The notes under the pieces are model-generated. The model had not been told where the DNA came from. It saw only the letters and a list, made by a program, of their open reading frames with translations, and made no database searches. A DNA stretch of 64,000 bases from Candidatus Omnitrophota bacterium (GTDB lineage Bacteria; Omnitrophota; Omnitrophia; Omnitrophales; JACROU01). Numbering within the stretch: position 1 is the stretch's first letter; each line of letters starts with the position of its first letter. Location of the stretch: NCBI GenBank assembly GCA_029261035.1, contig JAJDCD010000008.1:372001-436000 (forward strand), read 5' to 3'. Shown piece after piece: positions 26,772 through 36,183 of the stretch. Position numbers and translations under genes: made by a program.

Positions 26772-27938
26772 TTAAACGTTTTCATAATTCTTCGATATTC
26801 TCTCTTCCCACTTAAGCAATCTTTCATTCCCAGGCATGTGCCTAAGAGCACCCTTAAGGACTTTAAGAGCTTCCACACTTGAACCTTTTTCAACAAAAGT
26901 AACTGCAAGCCCAATATAGCCATCTACATAATCGGGCTTTGCGACAATAATCATCCTATATAATTGAATAGCTTTATTAAAGTGCTTAAGGTTGCGATGA
27001 GCTTCCGCCAAGAGAAAGTCTAAATTATTTTTTTCAGGAAAAAGGAATTTTAATACATCGAGTATTTTAAGTGCTTTATCATAATCTTCATTATCCATAT
27101 AGGCTATGGATAGCTGAGACATAAAGTCAAGATCCCTCACACCCTTAAGAAACATATCTTCAAGAATCTTAATTGCAGCTTTTTTTTCATTATTTCTCAA
27201 CTTCATGATGGCAAGGTTAAACCGCGCCACCCTATTTTCCATATCTTCTGAAGAAAGCGCCTCAAAGATTTCATAGGCTTCATCAGCATCTCCTTTTTTT
27301 GCATATAATTGCCCCAGCAACATCCGCGCTTCTTGATTCTCAGGCATGAGCTTAAGCGCAACCTCAAAATCGTTAATAGCCGATTCAAACTTCCCTATTC
27401 TTGCATAAGCCCTCCCACGGGCAAGCCAGGCGTGGACATCCACAGGGTCTACTTCAAGAGATGTATTAAGTTCGTTAATAGCTTCATTGTATTCTCCCAC
27501 CTGATACAACATAAGCGCTGAAAAACAATGCAAGTGGGGCTCGTTTGATTCTATGGCAACGGCTCTCTGATAAAAATAATTCGCTTCCGAAGGCTGTTTA
27601 AGTATCCGGTATAAATGTCCTAAGGTAACTAGAGAATCCACATCCTCTGGGTTCTCCACAATCTTTTGGTTTAAACTAATAATCATCTTGTTCAAGCCAC
27701 CTTCCTCATCATATCGAGGGATCATGAAAGCAATTTCGAATAGATCATCTAGCGTCTGGTGATATTGTTCAAAGCTAGCATAACTCGCGCCCGGATTATT
27801 CAATGCCACTTGTGCGCTTTTAGGCTCTGTGATTTGTTCATATCCAAACGCTAAACTGGCATTGCCACTAACTAAAACAAATAGGGTGAGGAACCCAGCA
27901 AAGCAGTGACTACTATTAGAAGATCTTGTTCTTTTCAT
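26772..27938 (-). CDS. secreted TPR-repeat protein
   Basis: 388 aa from ATG 27938 (a TTG 12 nt upstream is an alternative). A signal peptide (ending NASLAFG) is followed by about eight TPR units, for example DVDSLVTLGHLYRIL, YNEAINELNTSLEVDP, DVHAWLARGRAYARIG, and further ones to the C-terminus. TPR arrays mediate protein-protein contacts; here it is likely a periplasmic assembly or scaffolding factor. It lies between the DUF2490 barrel gene and the APC-type ATPase gene. No catalytic motif was seen. Confidence 0.8.
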   Translation of the reverse strand: MKRTRSSNSSHCFAGFLTLFVLVSGNASLAFGYEQITEPKSAQVALNNPGASYASFEQYHQTLDDLFEIAFMIPRYDEEGGLNKMIISLNQKIVENPEDVDSLVTLGHLYRILKQPSEANYFYQRAVAIESNEPHLHCFSALMLYQVGEYNEAINELNTSLEVDPVDVHAWLARGRAYARIGKFESAINDFEVALKLMPENQEARMLLGQLYAKKGDADEAYEIFEALSSEDMENRVARFNLAIMKLRNNEKKAAIKILEDMFLKGVRDLDFMSQLSIAYMDNEDYDKALKILDVLKFLFPEKNNLDFLLAEAHRNLKHFNKAIQLYRMIIVAKPDYVDGYIGLAVTFVEKGSSVEALKVLKGALRHMPGNERLLKWEERISKNYENV

Positions 27939-27989
27939 TGTTAGAACCAAAGTCCTTTCATAACATAGTTATTTTTTCTAAATCCCGAT

Positions 27990-28655
27990 TTAAAAAGATA
28001 ACCCTAGAGAAGTTCCTACAACCTGCGCGTCATCCCAATCCGCCCCTCTTCGGTTACTTTTAATCATGTAATAGAGGCTAAAAGATACGTGTTTGTTTAA
28101 TTTCGCTGCGACGCCCAACTGAACACGGTTTTGATTAAACGAGCCCTCATTCCACTGCCAAAATATTTCTTCTGAAACAAACGGGGACAACGTAATGCTT
28201 TTAACAGGAATCGGATAAGCTAATTTAATGCGATTACGATAACGCCATTCATCTGTACTACTACGGTCACGGTAGGCAATACGGTTACGGTCTGATATTT
28301 TTAAAGGACCAAGGCTGCCTTTTAGTGTTCCTTCCAATAACCACCGTCTTTCGTTCACATGATCCCCATTCCCGGCTTTTGATCGCTCGTATTTGAAAAA
28401 GGGGCCGATTTCAAAGTGCTCCGATGGATGCCATAAAAAACCTGGGCTTACATTCGCAACAGTTGATTTGGAAAAGTCATCCGTAATACGTTGCTCACCT
28501 GTCACTTTGAAACTAAAGTCTTCTGCGAGTTTTGCCTTTAACGAGTAGCTATGCCAGAACTGTCCGTCATCTGCGCCATAAGCTTCAGTATATAAACAGG
28601 TAGTAAACAGTAGCGCGCCTAATAGCATCAAACAAAACTTATTCATCATAATCAC
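27990..28655 (-). CDS. DUF2490-type outer-membrane beta-barrel protein
   Basis: 221 aa. A signal peptide (ending EAYG) precedes alternating amphipathic strands with WHSYSLKAKLAEDFSF, WRYRNRIKLAYP, NRVQLGVAAKLNKHVSFSLYYM and a terminal LGLSF ending in Phe, typical of outer-membrane barrels. This matches the DUF2490 family of unknown function. It sits directly downstream of a second RND adaptor gene that lacks its own permease. Confidence 0.75.
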   Translation of the reverse strand: MIMMNKFCLMLLGALLFTTCLYTEAYGADDGQFWHSYSLKAKLAEDFSFKVTGEQRITDDFSKSTVANVSPGFLWHPSEHFEIGPFFKYERSKAGNGDHVNERRWLLEGTLKGSLGPLKISDRNRIAYRDRSSTDEWRYRNRIKLAYPIPVKSITLSPFVSEEIFWQWNEGSFNQNRVQLGVAAKLNKHVSFSLYYMIKSNRRGADWDDAQVVGTSLGLSF

Positions 28656-28682
28656 GTCACTCCGTAGTTATAGTTTTTAGCG

Positions 28683-29630
28683 TTAATCGTCATCATCGGC
28701 AAAAGATTCTTTTTCAAGCTCAGACTTAAGATAAAAGCTCCCTTGCGTTACGACGCTTTCGCTTTCATTAAGACCCATTATCACTTCAACTTCATCATGA
28801 TGAGAATGTCCTAGACGGACTTCCCTCACTTCAATTCCATCCTCATTTATGGGAACAAAAACAATATTTTTTCCACTCACCATCTGGACAGCTGCTTTGG
28901 GGACGATAAGACCTTCACGCTCCGTCTGATGAATAAGTTCACCTGAAATGGACATGCCGAGTTTTAACAGGTAATCTGAGTTATCCACATCCACCCGAAC
29001 TTTAATAGATTTGGATTCCTCGTCAATCTCAGGAGAGATAAAAACAACTTCTCCATGGAAAACATTGTTCGGATAAGCTATAGACGTCATCTCAATTGCC
29101 TGCCCGACACTAACGAAACTTAAATCTTTTTCATAAATATCAAACGTGGACCGAAGGGTGCTTACGTCGATCAGACTCACAAGAGCTTTAAGCCGATCCA
29201 CTTTATCGCTTTCATCAACATGGATAGAGACAACCGTTCCTTGTGCAGGAGCAACAACCTCTCTCAGAACTCCATCTGATTGTTTTATCCCTAGCAAAGG
29301 AGTTCCTTCATCCACAATATCACCCAACTTAACATGGACCTTTGCAACAACGCCCTCATCCTCAACTGTCACGTGCAAATATCTATCTGTATCTTTTGCA
29401 ATTTTTCCATATACTTTTAATCGTTCATCAAGTATTTTCTTTTGAGCTAGGACTACCTCTAACGCAATCATCCCGCGTGCTTCTGCATCGACTTCCAGCA
29501 CTCCCCCAATCGCAGGCTCATTTTCTTCAGATGATTCTCTCTCTTCGGCAAAGCTCTGCATTGGCACACATAACATTCCAAAAATTATTAAAAACAAAAC
29601 TATCGGGCTCTTTTTCATTATCCATCCCAT
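28683..29630 (-). CDS. RND periplasmic adaptor (CzcB/CusB-like), orphan second copy
   Basis: 315 aa (start at 29630 or ATG 29618). A signal peptide (ending SFAEE) precedes the barrel-sandwich and beta-barrel domains. It is strongly similar in sequence order to the 33862-34851 adaptor: EARGMIAL, DRYLHVTVEDEGVV, IDEESKSIKVRVDVDNSDYLLKLGMSISGELI. Unlike that protein it lacks the His-rich N-terminal stretch. No permease follows it, so it probably pairs with the CzcA-type pump upstream or is a duplicated spare. Confidence 0.85.
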   Translation of the reverse strand: MGWIMKKSPIVLFLIIFGMLCVPMQSFAEERESSEENEPAIGGVLEVDAEARGMIALEVVLAQKKILDERLKVYGKIAKDTDRYLHVTVEDEGVVAKVHVKLGDIVDEGTPLLGIKQSDGVLREVVAPAQGTVVSIHVDESDKVDRLKALVSLIDVSTLRSTFDIYEKDLSFVSVGQAIEMTSIAYPNNVFHGEVVFISPEIDEESKSIKVRVDVDNSDYLLKLGMSISGELIHQTEREGLIVPKAAVQMVSGKNIVFVPINEDGIEVREVRLGHSHHDEVEVIMGLNESESVVTQGSFYLKSELEKESFADDDD

Positions 29631-29748
29631 GAATTTCTTTGAATGATTGATATTTATATTTATTTAGCATTAGAGTTTGATGTAAAAAGGCACAGATCGC
29701 CAACAAATACCCGTCTTTTAAATCAAGACATACGGGTAGTGTTGAAAA

Positions 29749-30033
29749 TTAGACTAATGTAGGTGGATGGAAAATAGAGCGGACAAGGATAACAGCGTAA
29801 AACTCTTCTCTTACCGAAATAAATGACTCAGACTGCAAATGCATACTCGGTTGAATGGAACCGACCTCTGGTATCCAATTGCAACAGTTGACGTTACAAA
29901 CTGAGTGACATGAGATCGGTTGAGAATCAAGTGCAATGTCATTACGCTCAACCGCATAGGCAAGAGTTGAACACGTCACTATTGCAATAAACGCCAAAAA
30001 TGTGAGTATGTAATGAATCGTATTTTTTTTCAT
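29749..30033 (-). CDS. small secreted Cys-rich protein preceding the orphan adaptor
   Basis: 94 aa from ATG 30033. A signal peptide (ending TLAYA) is followed by a Cys cluster (SCHSVCNVNCCNW) and a C-terminal segment RSIFHPPTLV. The 36184-36495 protein has the same plan and a similar ending (GSIFRPPLLLA), so these two are paralogues; the copy at 18401-18826 shares only the plan. Each stands just upstream of efflux adaptor or channel genes. A periplasmic metal-binding role is inferred. Confidence 0.6.
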   Translation of the reverse strand: MKKNTIHYILTFLAFIAIVTCSTLAYAVERNDIALDSQPISCHSVCNVNCCNWIPEVGSIQPSMHLQSESFISVREEFYAVILVRSIFHPPTLV

Positions 30034-30127
30034 AAGTTCAGTCAAGAATAACATCTTTTAATTTTTTGTTCAATCGCAGAAGTTGCTATTACTCTGCATG
30101 ATCTTGAAACAAACACAAATATAATCG

Positions 30128-30370
30128 TCAGGAGCTCCGTCGCCGAATTTTCATCCAATAATCGCCTTCTGCGTGCTTGATAGTAATATGCGCCTCACGG
30201 GCAAGCCAGCCTGCAGCCATAAGAATCAGATCCCTTGAACAATGGGTAACATCTATTAGTTCTGCAATCGGAAGCTCATCTTTATCATCCAATGCGCGCC
30301 AAATTTCCCCAGCAACAATGCCTATCTCGGTTATCATGGATATTTGATCTTCCGTTTTATATGGCTTCAT
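30128..30370 (-). CDS. winged-helix protein, DUF2582-like
   Basis: 80 aa. A compact wHTH fold: ITEIGIVAGEIWRALDD, LPIAELIDVTHCSRDLILMAAGWLAREAHI, then a wing. This matches the DUF2582 family of small winged-helix proteins. It overlaps the PII gene by 14 bp and lies downstream of the CzcA-type pump. It may be the local DNA-binding partner or a regulator responding to the PII protein; that link is inference. Confidence 0.65.
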   Translation of the reverse strand: MKPYKTEDQISMITEIGIVAGEIWRALDDKDELPIAELIDVTHCSRDLILMAAGWLAREAHITIKHAEGDYWMKIRRRSS

Positions 30371-30695
30371 TTCCTTGGCTCCCGGTCCTAATACTCATGG
30401 CAGTCTCAATTTTCGTAACAAATATTTTTCCGTCACCTCTTCTACCTGTATGCGCATGCTCTTTGATCGTTTTTACGATCTCATCGACCTCGTCATCTTC
30501 ACATGCAATTTCTAACTTCACCTTCGGTGTAAATTCCACACAGTCCGCTTTTGCATCATGCGCGTACCCCTCATCTTTTTCTTTTCCAAATCCTTTGATT
30601 TCATTCACACTCATCCCTCGAATATGAATAGCGTGAAGTGCGTCTGTTACTTTTTGAAGCATAAAGGGCTGTATATAAGCTTTAATTTCTTTCAT
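30357..30695 (-). CDS. PII-family (GlnB-like) signal protein in a metal-efflux operon
   Basis: 112 aa with AAAAAGGAG upstream. The PII fold is clear: MKEIKAYIQPFMLQKV, VNEIKGFGKEK, a T-loop (DEGYAHDAKADCVEF), PKVKLEIACEDD and the C-terminal signature GDGKIFVTKIE with SIRTG. PII trimers bind ATP/ADP and 2-oxoglutarate and regulate partners through the T-loop. Here it lies 25 bp after a CzcA-type permease gene rather than beside amtB or glnA, so it may gate metal efflux. The T-loop carries both a Tyr and a Cys. Confidence 0.85.
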   Translation of the reverse strand: MKEIKAYIQPFMLQKVTDALHAIHIRGMSVNEIKGFGKEKDEGYAHDAKADCVEFTPKVKLEIACEDDEVDEIVKTIKEHAHTGRRGDGKIFVTKIETAMSIRTGSQGNEAI

Positions 30696-30719
30696 TTCAA
30701 ATCTCCTTTTTAAAAATTG

Positions 30720-33700
30720 TTAAAATTCAATTCTTTCCTCTTTCACAAACCATCCGTAAAACGCGGGTATCGCAAAAAGCGTTAAAAATGTTGACGAGAC
30801 AAGTCCACCAATCACAACTATAGCTAAAGGTCTTTGAACCTCAGAGCCCGTCCCCGTTGAAAAGACAAGCGGAAGAAGCCCCAAACCTGTCGTAATGGCG
30901 GTCATTAAAACAGGCCGTAACCTATCTTGTGCGGCTTGCGTGCAAGCCTTAATCATTTCCATACCTTCTAGCCGCAATTGTGTAATGCGTGAGACTAAGA
31001 CGAGTCCATTCCCCACAGCAATTCCAAACAACGCAATAAAGCCAACCGAGGAAGGCACAGACAGGTTGAGTCCCGTGATAAACAATCCGATAAGGCCACC
31101 CACTAAGGCGAGGGGAATATTCAGCACAATTAAAAATGCTTTCGGGAGAGAATTAAATGTTGAGTATAAAAGCAATATAACGAGACCAATCGTTATCGGG
31201 ACAACAACCGAGAGTCTTTTGTTTGCTTTCTGCTGCAACTCAAAATCTCCGCCCCACTCCATGAGATATCCCGTAGGGAAAGTGACATTTTTCTTGATGA
31301 CTTTTTGGCCTTCTTCAACAAAACCACCAATGTCACGACCTCTCACGTTGACTTGAACCACGATAAATCGTTGGTTGTTCTCTCGCGTAATCTGACGAGG
31401 GCCAACAACCTCTGTGATATTAGCAACCTGGCCTAGAGGTACATGCGCACCGCTAGGTGTTGCTAACAAAAGGCCTTCTATGGCCTCCCTTGAAGATCTT
31501 GCTTCTTCTCGGTATCTCACGTAAATATCAAAGCGCTTAACGCCTTCAAACACCTGCCCGGCTTCTTCACCACCAACTGCTGCGCGAATGGTTTCTTGGA
31601 CTTCCTGCATCGTTAATCCGTACTGTGCAATTCTGTTTGGATCAGGTGTAATCACAAGTTGAGGTGTTCCTGTAACTTGATCTGCCTGCACGTCTTGCGC
31701 CCCACGAATTTCTTTAACAGCTGTCACAACTTCATCTGCAAGTCGCTTCAACTCAGAGATATTATCCCCATAAATTTTTATTGCTAAATCAGCTCGAATT
31801 CCTTCAAGCATTTCATCAATCGTCATAGCAATAGGTTGCGTGAAACTCAAATTTACGCCAGGAAACTTCGACAACTTTTCACTCATGACCTGAAAAAGAT
31901 CTTCTTGGTTCTTAGCGGTCTTCCACTCTTTTTTAGGTTTTAAGTTCACATACATTTCGGCACTATTAATAGGATCAGCATGAGCGCCAACTTCGCCTCT
32001 TCCAACACGGCTCACGACTCGCGTGACTTCAGGGAACTTAAGGAGTTGCTTCTCAAGTAAGAAAGCTGTTTCTTTTGATTCATTAAGAGAGATGGAAGGT
32101 GCCATCGTAGCTCTCACAACAAGTGTCCCTTCTTGCAATTCAGGTGTGAACTCTTTACCCAAAAAGGGAAAGACCACGACTCCTAAAGCTGCAATGATCA
32201 GCGTGATGCAAAGCGTCATTTTCCGGTGTCCGACAAAATGCTTTAGAGGGGCTGCATAAACACCCTGCAATTTGTCAATCATCTTCTCGCCGAATGATTT
32301 TTTTTGATGACCCTTCTGAGGTTGTTTCAAAATCATAGCGCTCAATGCCGGAACAAATGCAAGTGCATAGAGTAATGAACCAAACATCGCCATCATGATG
32401 GTGATCGCGAGTGGCCGAAACGTCTTCCCTTCAACTCCTTGCAATGAAAGAAGCGGAAGAAACACAATTACGACGATTAACACTGCAAACATAACCGGAC
32501 GCCCCATCTCACGACAAGCGTCTGCGACTATTTTTATCTTTGAGTGTTTCTCAGCGCCCTCAGCGCTAAAATGACGATCACAATTTTCAATCATAACAAT
32601 GGACGCATCAACCATCATGCCAATTGCAATGGCAAGTCCACCAAGTGACATTAAGTTGGCCGATATGTTGTAATATTTCATTAATATAAAAGTGAGAAGG
32701 ACACTAAAAGCAATCGAACCCGCAACAATAAGCGAGCCTCTAACACCTCCGAGAAATAAGAACAAGACAAGAGCAACAAGAAATACGCCTTGAATAAGTG
32801 CGTTTGTTACCGTTTTGACACAGGCTTCAACCAAAGTTTTTTGGTCATAATAAGGAATGATTTTGACTCCCTCTGGCAAAGCCTCATTGATCTTCGCAAG
32901 TTTCTCTTCTACGCTCTTGATCACTGTAGAGGTATTGGTCCCAAATAATTTAATCACCATTCCAGCAACAACTTCCTCAGTTCCATTCAAAGTTTGAAGC
33001 CCACGCCGAATGGCTCCACCGATTTTGACATCAGCTACTTGCTTAAGGTAAATGCGGTTGTTGTCATTTAAGGCTTTGACGACTATGTTTTCGAGATACT
33101 CCGCGTTTTTAATGAGCCCGATGGAACGAATAACATATTCTTCTTCTCCCTTTTCAATAAACTGAGCACCTACATTCAGGTTGTTCGCTTTAATCGCCTC
33201 AATGATTTCATGAAGCGTTAAGTCGTAGGCTAGTAGCTTCTCAGGATGAATAATCACTTGATACTGCCGCTCGTCCCCACCAATCCCCAACACTTCGGTG
33301 ACACCCGTGACGGTCTGCAAATTAAATTTAATCAGCCAGTCCTGGATCGTCCTCATTTCCTCGGGTGTTCGTGTTCCCGTTTCATCCTGGAGGTAATAAA
33401 ACAAAATCAATCCTAAGCCTGTGGAGATAGGGCCAAGCTCAGGTTCTCCCATACCCTCGGGGATACTGTCGCGCGCCTCACCAATTCTTTCTGATACAAG
33501 CTGCCTTGCCCAATAGATATCCGTACCGTCTTTAAAGTAAATATTGACTACCGAAAGACCAAAATTTGAGACAGAGCGAATCTTCTCAACCGCTGGTAAT
33601 CCGTTCATGGCGGTTTCAATCGGATAGGTCACCAACTGTTCAACTTCTTCCGGAGCAAGTCCTTCAGTTGTTGTGAACACTTGAACAAGCGAAGGTGTCA

Positions 33701-33824
33701 CGTCTGGAAAAGCATCAATGGGAAGTTTGTCGTAGGAATATTTTCCAAAAACACATATCACAATAAATGCAATAACGATAAGAAGCCTATTTTTTAAAGA
33801 AAAATCTATAATTCGATCCGTCAT
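30720..33824 (-). CDS. czcA: CzcA-type heavy-metal RND efflux permease
   Basis: 1034 aa, normal family length, with AAAAAGGAG upstream. Family landmarks: KLPIDAFPDVTPSLVQV, GLAPEEVEQLVTYPIE, TM4 VDASIVMIEN, LQEGTLVVRATMAP and a C-terminal IALFGIAVGNGLVLVSRI. It is a proton-driven trimer that exports divalent cations such as Zn, Co, Cd or possibly Ni across both membranes with its adaptor and channel. The ion is not certain. Gene order 36127 to 30720 is channel-adaptor-permease, a standard czcCBA arrangement. Confidence 0.93.
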   Translation of the reverse strand: MTDRIIDFSLKNRLLIVIAFIVICVFGKYSYDKLPIDAFPDVTPSLVQVFTTTEGLAPEEVEQLVTYPIETAMNGLPAVEKIRSVSNFGLSVVNIYFKDGTDIYWARQLVSERIGEARDSIPEGMGEPELGPISTGLGLILFYYLQDETGTRTPEEMRTIQDWLIKFNLQTVTGVTEVLGIGGDERQYQVIIHPEKLLAYDLTLHEIIEAIKANNLNVGAQFIEKGEEEYVIRSIGLIKNAEYLENIVVKALNDNNRIYLKQVADVKIGGAIRRGLQTLNGTEEVVAGMVIKLFGTNTSTVIKSVEEKLAKINEALPEGVKIIPYYDQKTLVEACVKTVTNALIQGVFLVALVLFLFLGGVRGSLIVAGSIAFSVLLTFILMKYYNISANLMSLGGLAIAIGMMVDASIVMIENCDRHFSAEGAEKHSKIKIVADACREMGRPVMFAVLIVVIVFLPLLSLQGVEGKTFRPLAITIMMAMFGSLLYALAFVPALSAMILKQPQKGHQKKSFGEKMIDKLQGVYAAPLKHFVGHRKMTLCITLIIAALGVVVFPFLGKEFTPELQEGTLVVRATMAPSISLNESKETAFLLEKQLLKFPEVTRVVSRVGRGEVGAHADPINSAEMYVNLKPKKEWKTAKNQEDLFQVMSEKLSKFPGVNLSFTQPIAMTIDEMLEGIRADLAIKIYGDNISELKRLADEVVTAVKEIRGAQDVQADQVTGTPQLVITPDPNRIAQYGLTMQEVQETIRAAVGGEEAGQVFEGVKRFDIYVRYREEARSSREAIEGLLLATPSGAHVPLGQVANITEVVGPRQITRENNQRFIVVQVNVRGRDIGGFVEEGQKVIKKNVTFPTGYLMEWGGDFELQQKANKRLSVVVPITIGLVILLLYSTFNSLPKAFLIVLNIPLALVGGLIGLFITGLNLSVPSSVGFIALFGIAVGNGLVLVSRITQLRLEGMEMIKACTQAAQDRLRPVLMTAITTGLGLLPLVFSTGTGSEVQRPLAIVVIGGLVSSTFLTLFAIPAFYGWFVKEERIEF

Positions 33825-33861
33825 ACGTTATCTCCTTTTTCTCAAGTCTTTATGAATAAAT

Positions 33862-34851
33862 TTAATGACCGTGGCCATCGCCAAACGATGCCTTCTCTCG
33901 CTCTGACTTGAGATTAAAACTCCCATGCACAACAACGTGTTCTCCTTCACTCAGGCCCGATTTGACTTCAACTGCGTCACCAACGGCATGCCCGAGCACA
34001 ACCTCTCTGATTTCGATTTCATCCTTTTCTTGAGGAACAAAAACAACATTTTCGTTATTAACTAATTGGATCGCTGATTTCGGCACAATAAGACTTTCCC
34101 GATCTGTGTGATAAATCAGTGCCCCAGAAATCGACATCCCGAGTTTTAAGAGATGCTCCGAGTTATCCACATCCACGCGAACCTTAATGGATTTTGATTC
34201 GTCATCAATTTCAGGTGAAATGAAAACAACTTTTCCATGAAATAGAGTCTCGGGATAAGCAATAGACATCACTTCGACTTGCTGACCAATTTTTACAAAT
34301 CTCAAGTCTCTCTCATAGATATCAATAGTGGCTCGCAAAGTATCCAGATTTACAATGCTCACCAGGGATTTTAAGCGGTCAACTTTATCGCCTTTCTTAA
34401 CATAGATTGAAATGATTGTGCCATGCTCAGCTGACTTAATACTTTCAGTAACTCCATCTGGTTGCCTAATGGTTAAAAGATCAGACCCCTCGTCAACGAT
34501 ATCTCCCAGGGCAATATGAACGGTTTCAACAACTCCTCCATTTGCATAAGTAATATGTGAATACTGCTCCGTGTCCTTCGCAACTTTTCCATAGACTTTC
34601 AAACGGTCCCCGAAGGTTTTCTTTTGCACTTTGATTGTCTGAAGGCCAATCATCTCGCGTGCTTCTGCATCAAGCTCCATACTATTTTCTTCATGATGTT
34701 CACCTTCTTCTCCGTGATCATCATGCTTTTGCTCACTGACCTCCTCACGCTTCGAGTGATCGTGATCATGTTCCTCTTCTGCGAATCCAAGACCAGAAGC
34801 TGACAACATCACTAAAACTGAAAACAATAAAACCAAATAACGCTTATCCAT
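33862..34851 (-). CDS. czcB: CzcB-type RND periplasmic adaptor with His-rich N-terminus
   Basis: 329 aa from ATG 34851 with AAGGAG just upstream. A signal peptide is followed by a His/Asp/Glu-rich stretch (EEEHDHDHSK, KHDDHGEEGEHHEEN) that probably collects divalent metal, then the barrel-sandwich and beta-barrel adaptor domains. It overlaps the channel gene stop in ATGGATAA, exactly as cusB overlaps cusC. It bridges the CzcA permease and the outer-membrane channel. Confidence 0.9.
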   Translation of the reverse strand: MDKRYLVLLFSVLVMLSASGLGFAEEEHDHDHSKREEVSEQKHDDHGEEGEHHEENSMELDAEAREMIGLQTIKVQKKTFGDRLKVYGKVAKDTEQYSHITYANGGVVETVHIALGDIVDEGSDLLTIRQPDGVTESIKSAEHGTIISIYVKKGDKVDRLKSLVSIVNLDTLRATIDIYERDLRFVKIGQQVEVMSIAYPETLFHGKVVFISPEIDDESKSIKVRVDVDNSEHLLKLGMSISGALIYHTDRESLIVPKSAIQLVNNENVVFVPQEKDEIEIREVVLGHAVGDAVEVKSGLSEGEHVVVHGSFNLKSEREKASFGDGHGH

Positions 34852-36127
34852 TTTTTTCTCCTTCGCCTTGTCCCTCGTGAGGAATAGGGGTAGATTGAAT
34901 AGCTCTTTCAAGCGCAGCCACTCTTGTCATGTAATTTCTTAAAGCCTCGAGGTAAGCAACTCTTGTTTGCTTAATCGTTTTCATACTGTCTAAGTAGGAG
35001 ATGAATGTCATCTGACCCTCTTGATACTGCGTTGTAATTTGTCTTAATAGCTCGTTGGATTCCTCAAGCGTTTTTTGTTGAATCTGGACTTGCTTATCAC
35101 CGAGCTCTGCTTCGAGAAACGCTGTATAGACATCAAGACCGACTTCATTTTTAAAAGCTTCCAACTTTATCTCTTGAATTTTCTTTTCAGCTTTCGCCTC
35201 TTTCACTTCACCGAGATTAAAACCCCAAAGCGGATAAGACGCCTCGATCAGGAGAGCTGTATCATTTTCGTATTCCACTGTTGTTCGCTCAACGCCAACC
35301 GCCATCTCAGGCAAAAACACTTTTAAAAGTGCTCGCCACAATCCTTTCTTCTTGGTACGAAGTTTAATCTCTTCCTGCTTCAAATCTGCACGTTGTAGGA
35401 GAGCATCTGCTTTAATCAATGCGTATTTATAATTCAACGCTTCATAACTTAACTCATCAGAAAGAACAAACGCCTCTTCAGCAACACGACCCAATGCTAG
35501 GTTGAATTCTCCTTGTGATACTTTCAGGTCTTTCTCTGCGATCAATAAGTTATTTTCAGCACTCGAGAGCTCGATACGCGCTCTTATAACATCGCTTTTA
35601 AGCCCCTTACCCGATTGATATCTTGTTTCAACTTTGGTAAAGAAATTCCTCGTCACATTCAAATTATCTTCAGCGACCTCCAAGGCCTGTTCTTGCGCAA
35701 GAATCGTAGAATAGAGCTCAATAATGTTTTCACGCACTTCAGCCCATGCAAGTTCAATATCTTTTTTAGCAATTCGAACTCCATCTTTCGCCATGCTTGC
35801 GCCTAAGAATCTGGTTCCCAAAGCATCAAGCGGCTGTTTAATTGAGAAAGAATCGACGGAGCCCTTCCTTGAGCCTTCTGATTTTTTAAGCCCACCAACC
35901 TCAAACCCAACTTCAGGATTTGGTAGAGCTTCGCTTTGAATCCATCTTCCTTTGGAAGCCTTCACTTCTTCACGGGCCACAATCATTCGGGGGTTATTCT
36001 GGTAAGCTAACCTTAAGGCTCCCTCCAATGAGACAGAGGACGCCCCAGCACTTTCAGCTCTTGCAATGAAAGCATTTGAACAAATACAGATAAATAGAAA
36101 CAAATATATATTTAATTTTCTTGCCAT
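34844..36127 (-). CDS. czcC: CzcC/TolC-type outer-membrane efflux channel
   Basis: 427 aa. A signal peptide (ending ARAE) and two OEP helical-hairpin repeats (LAYQNNPRMIVAREEVKASKG, KSDVIRARIELSSAENNLLIAEKDL, QYQEGQMTFISYLDSMKTIKQ) identify a TolC-fold trimeric duct. It leads the czcCBA-PII operon and follows the small Cys protein gene by about 56 bp. Confidence 0.9.
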   Translation of the reverse strand: MARKLNIYLFLFICICSNAFIARAESAGASSVSLEGALRLAYQNNPRMIVAREEVKASKGRWIQSEALPNPEVGFEVGGLKKSEGSRKGSVDSFSIKQPLDALGTRFLGASMAKDGVRIAKKDIELAWAEVRENIIELYSTILAQEQALEVAEDNLNVTRNFFTKVETRYQSGKGLKSDVIRARIELSSAENNLLIAEKDLKVSQGEFNLALGRVAEEAFVLSDELSYEALNYKYALIKADALLQRADLKQEEIKLRTKKKGLWRALLKVFLPEMAVGVERTTVEYENDTALLIEASYPLWGFNLGEVKEAKAEKKIQEIKLEAFKNEVGLDVYTAFLEAELGDKQVQIQQKTLEESNELLRQITTQYQEGQMTFISYLDSMKTIKQTRVAYLEALRNYMTRVAALERAIQSTPIPHEGQGEGEKNG

Positions 36128-36183
36128 GATAAATATCCAATAGTTTAAGAGGTTAAGGTTTTGGACAGACTACGAGCGTGAGC

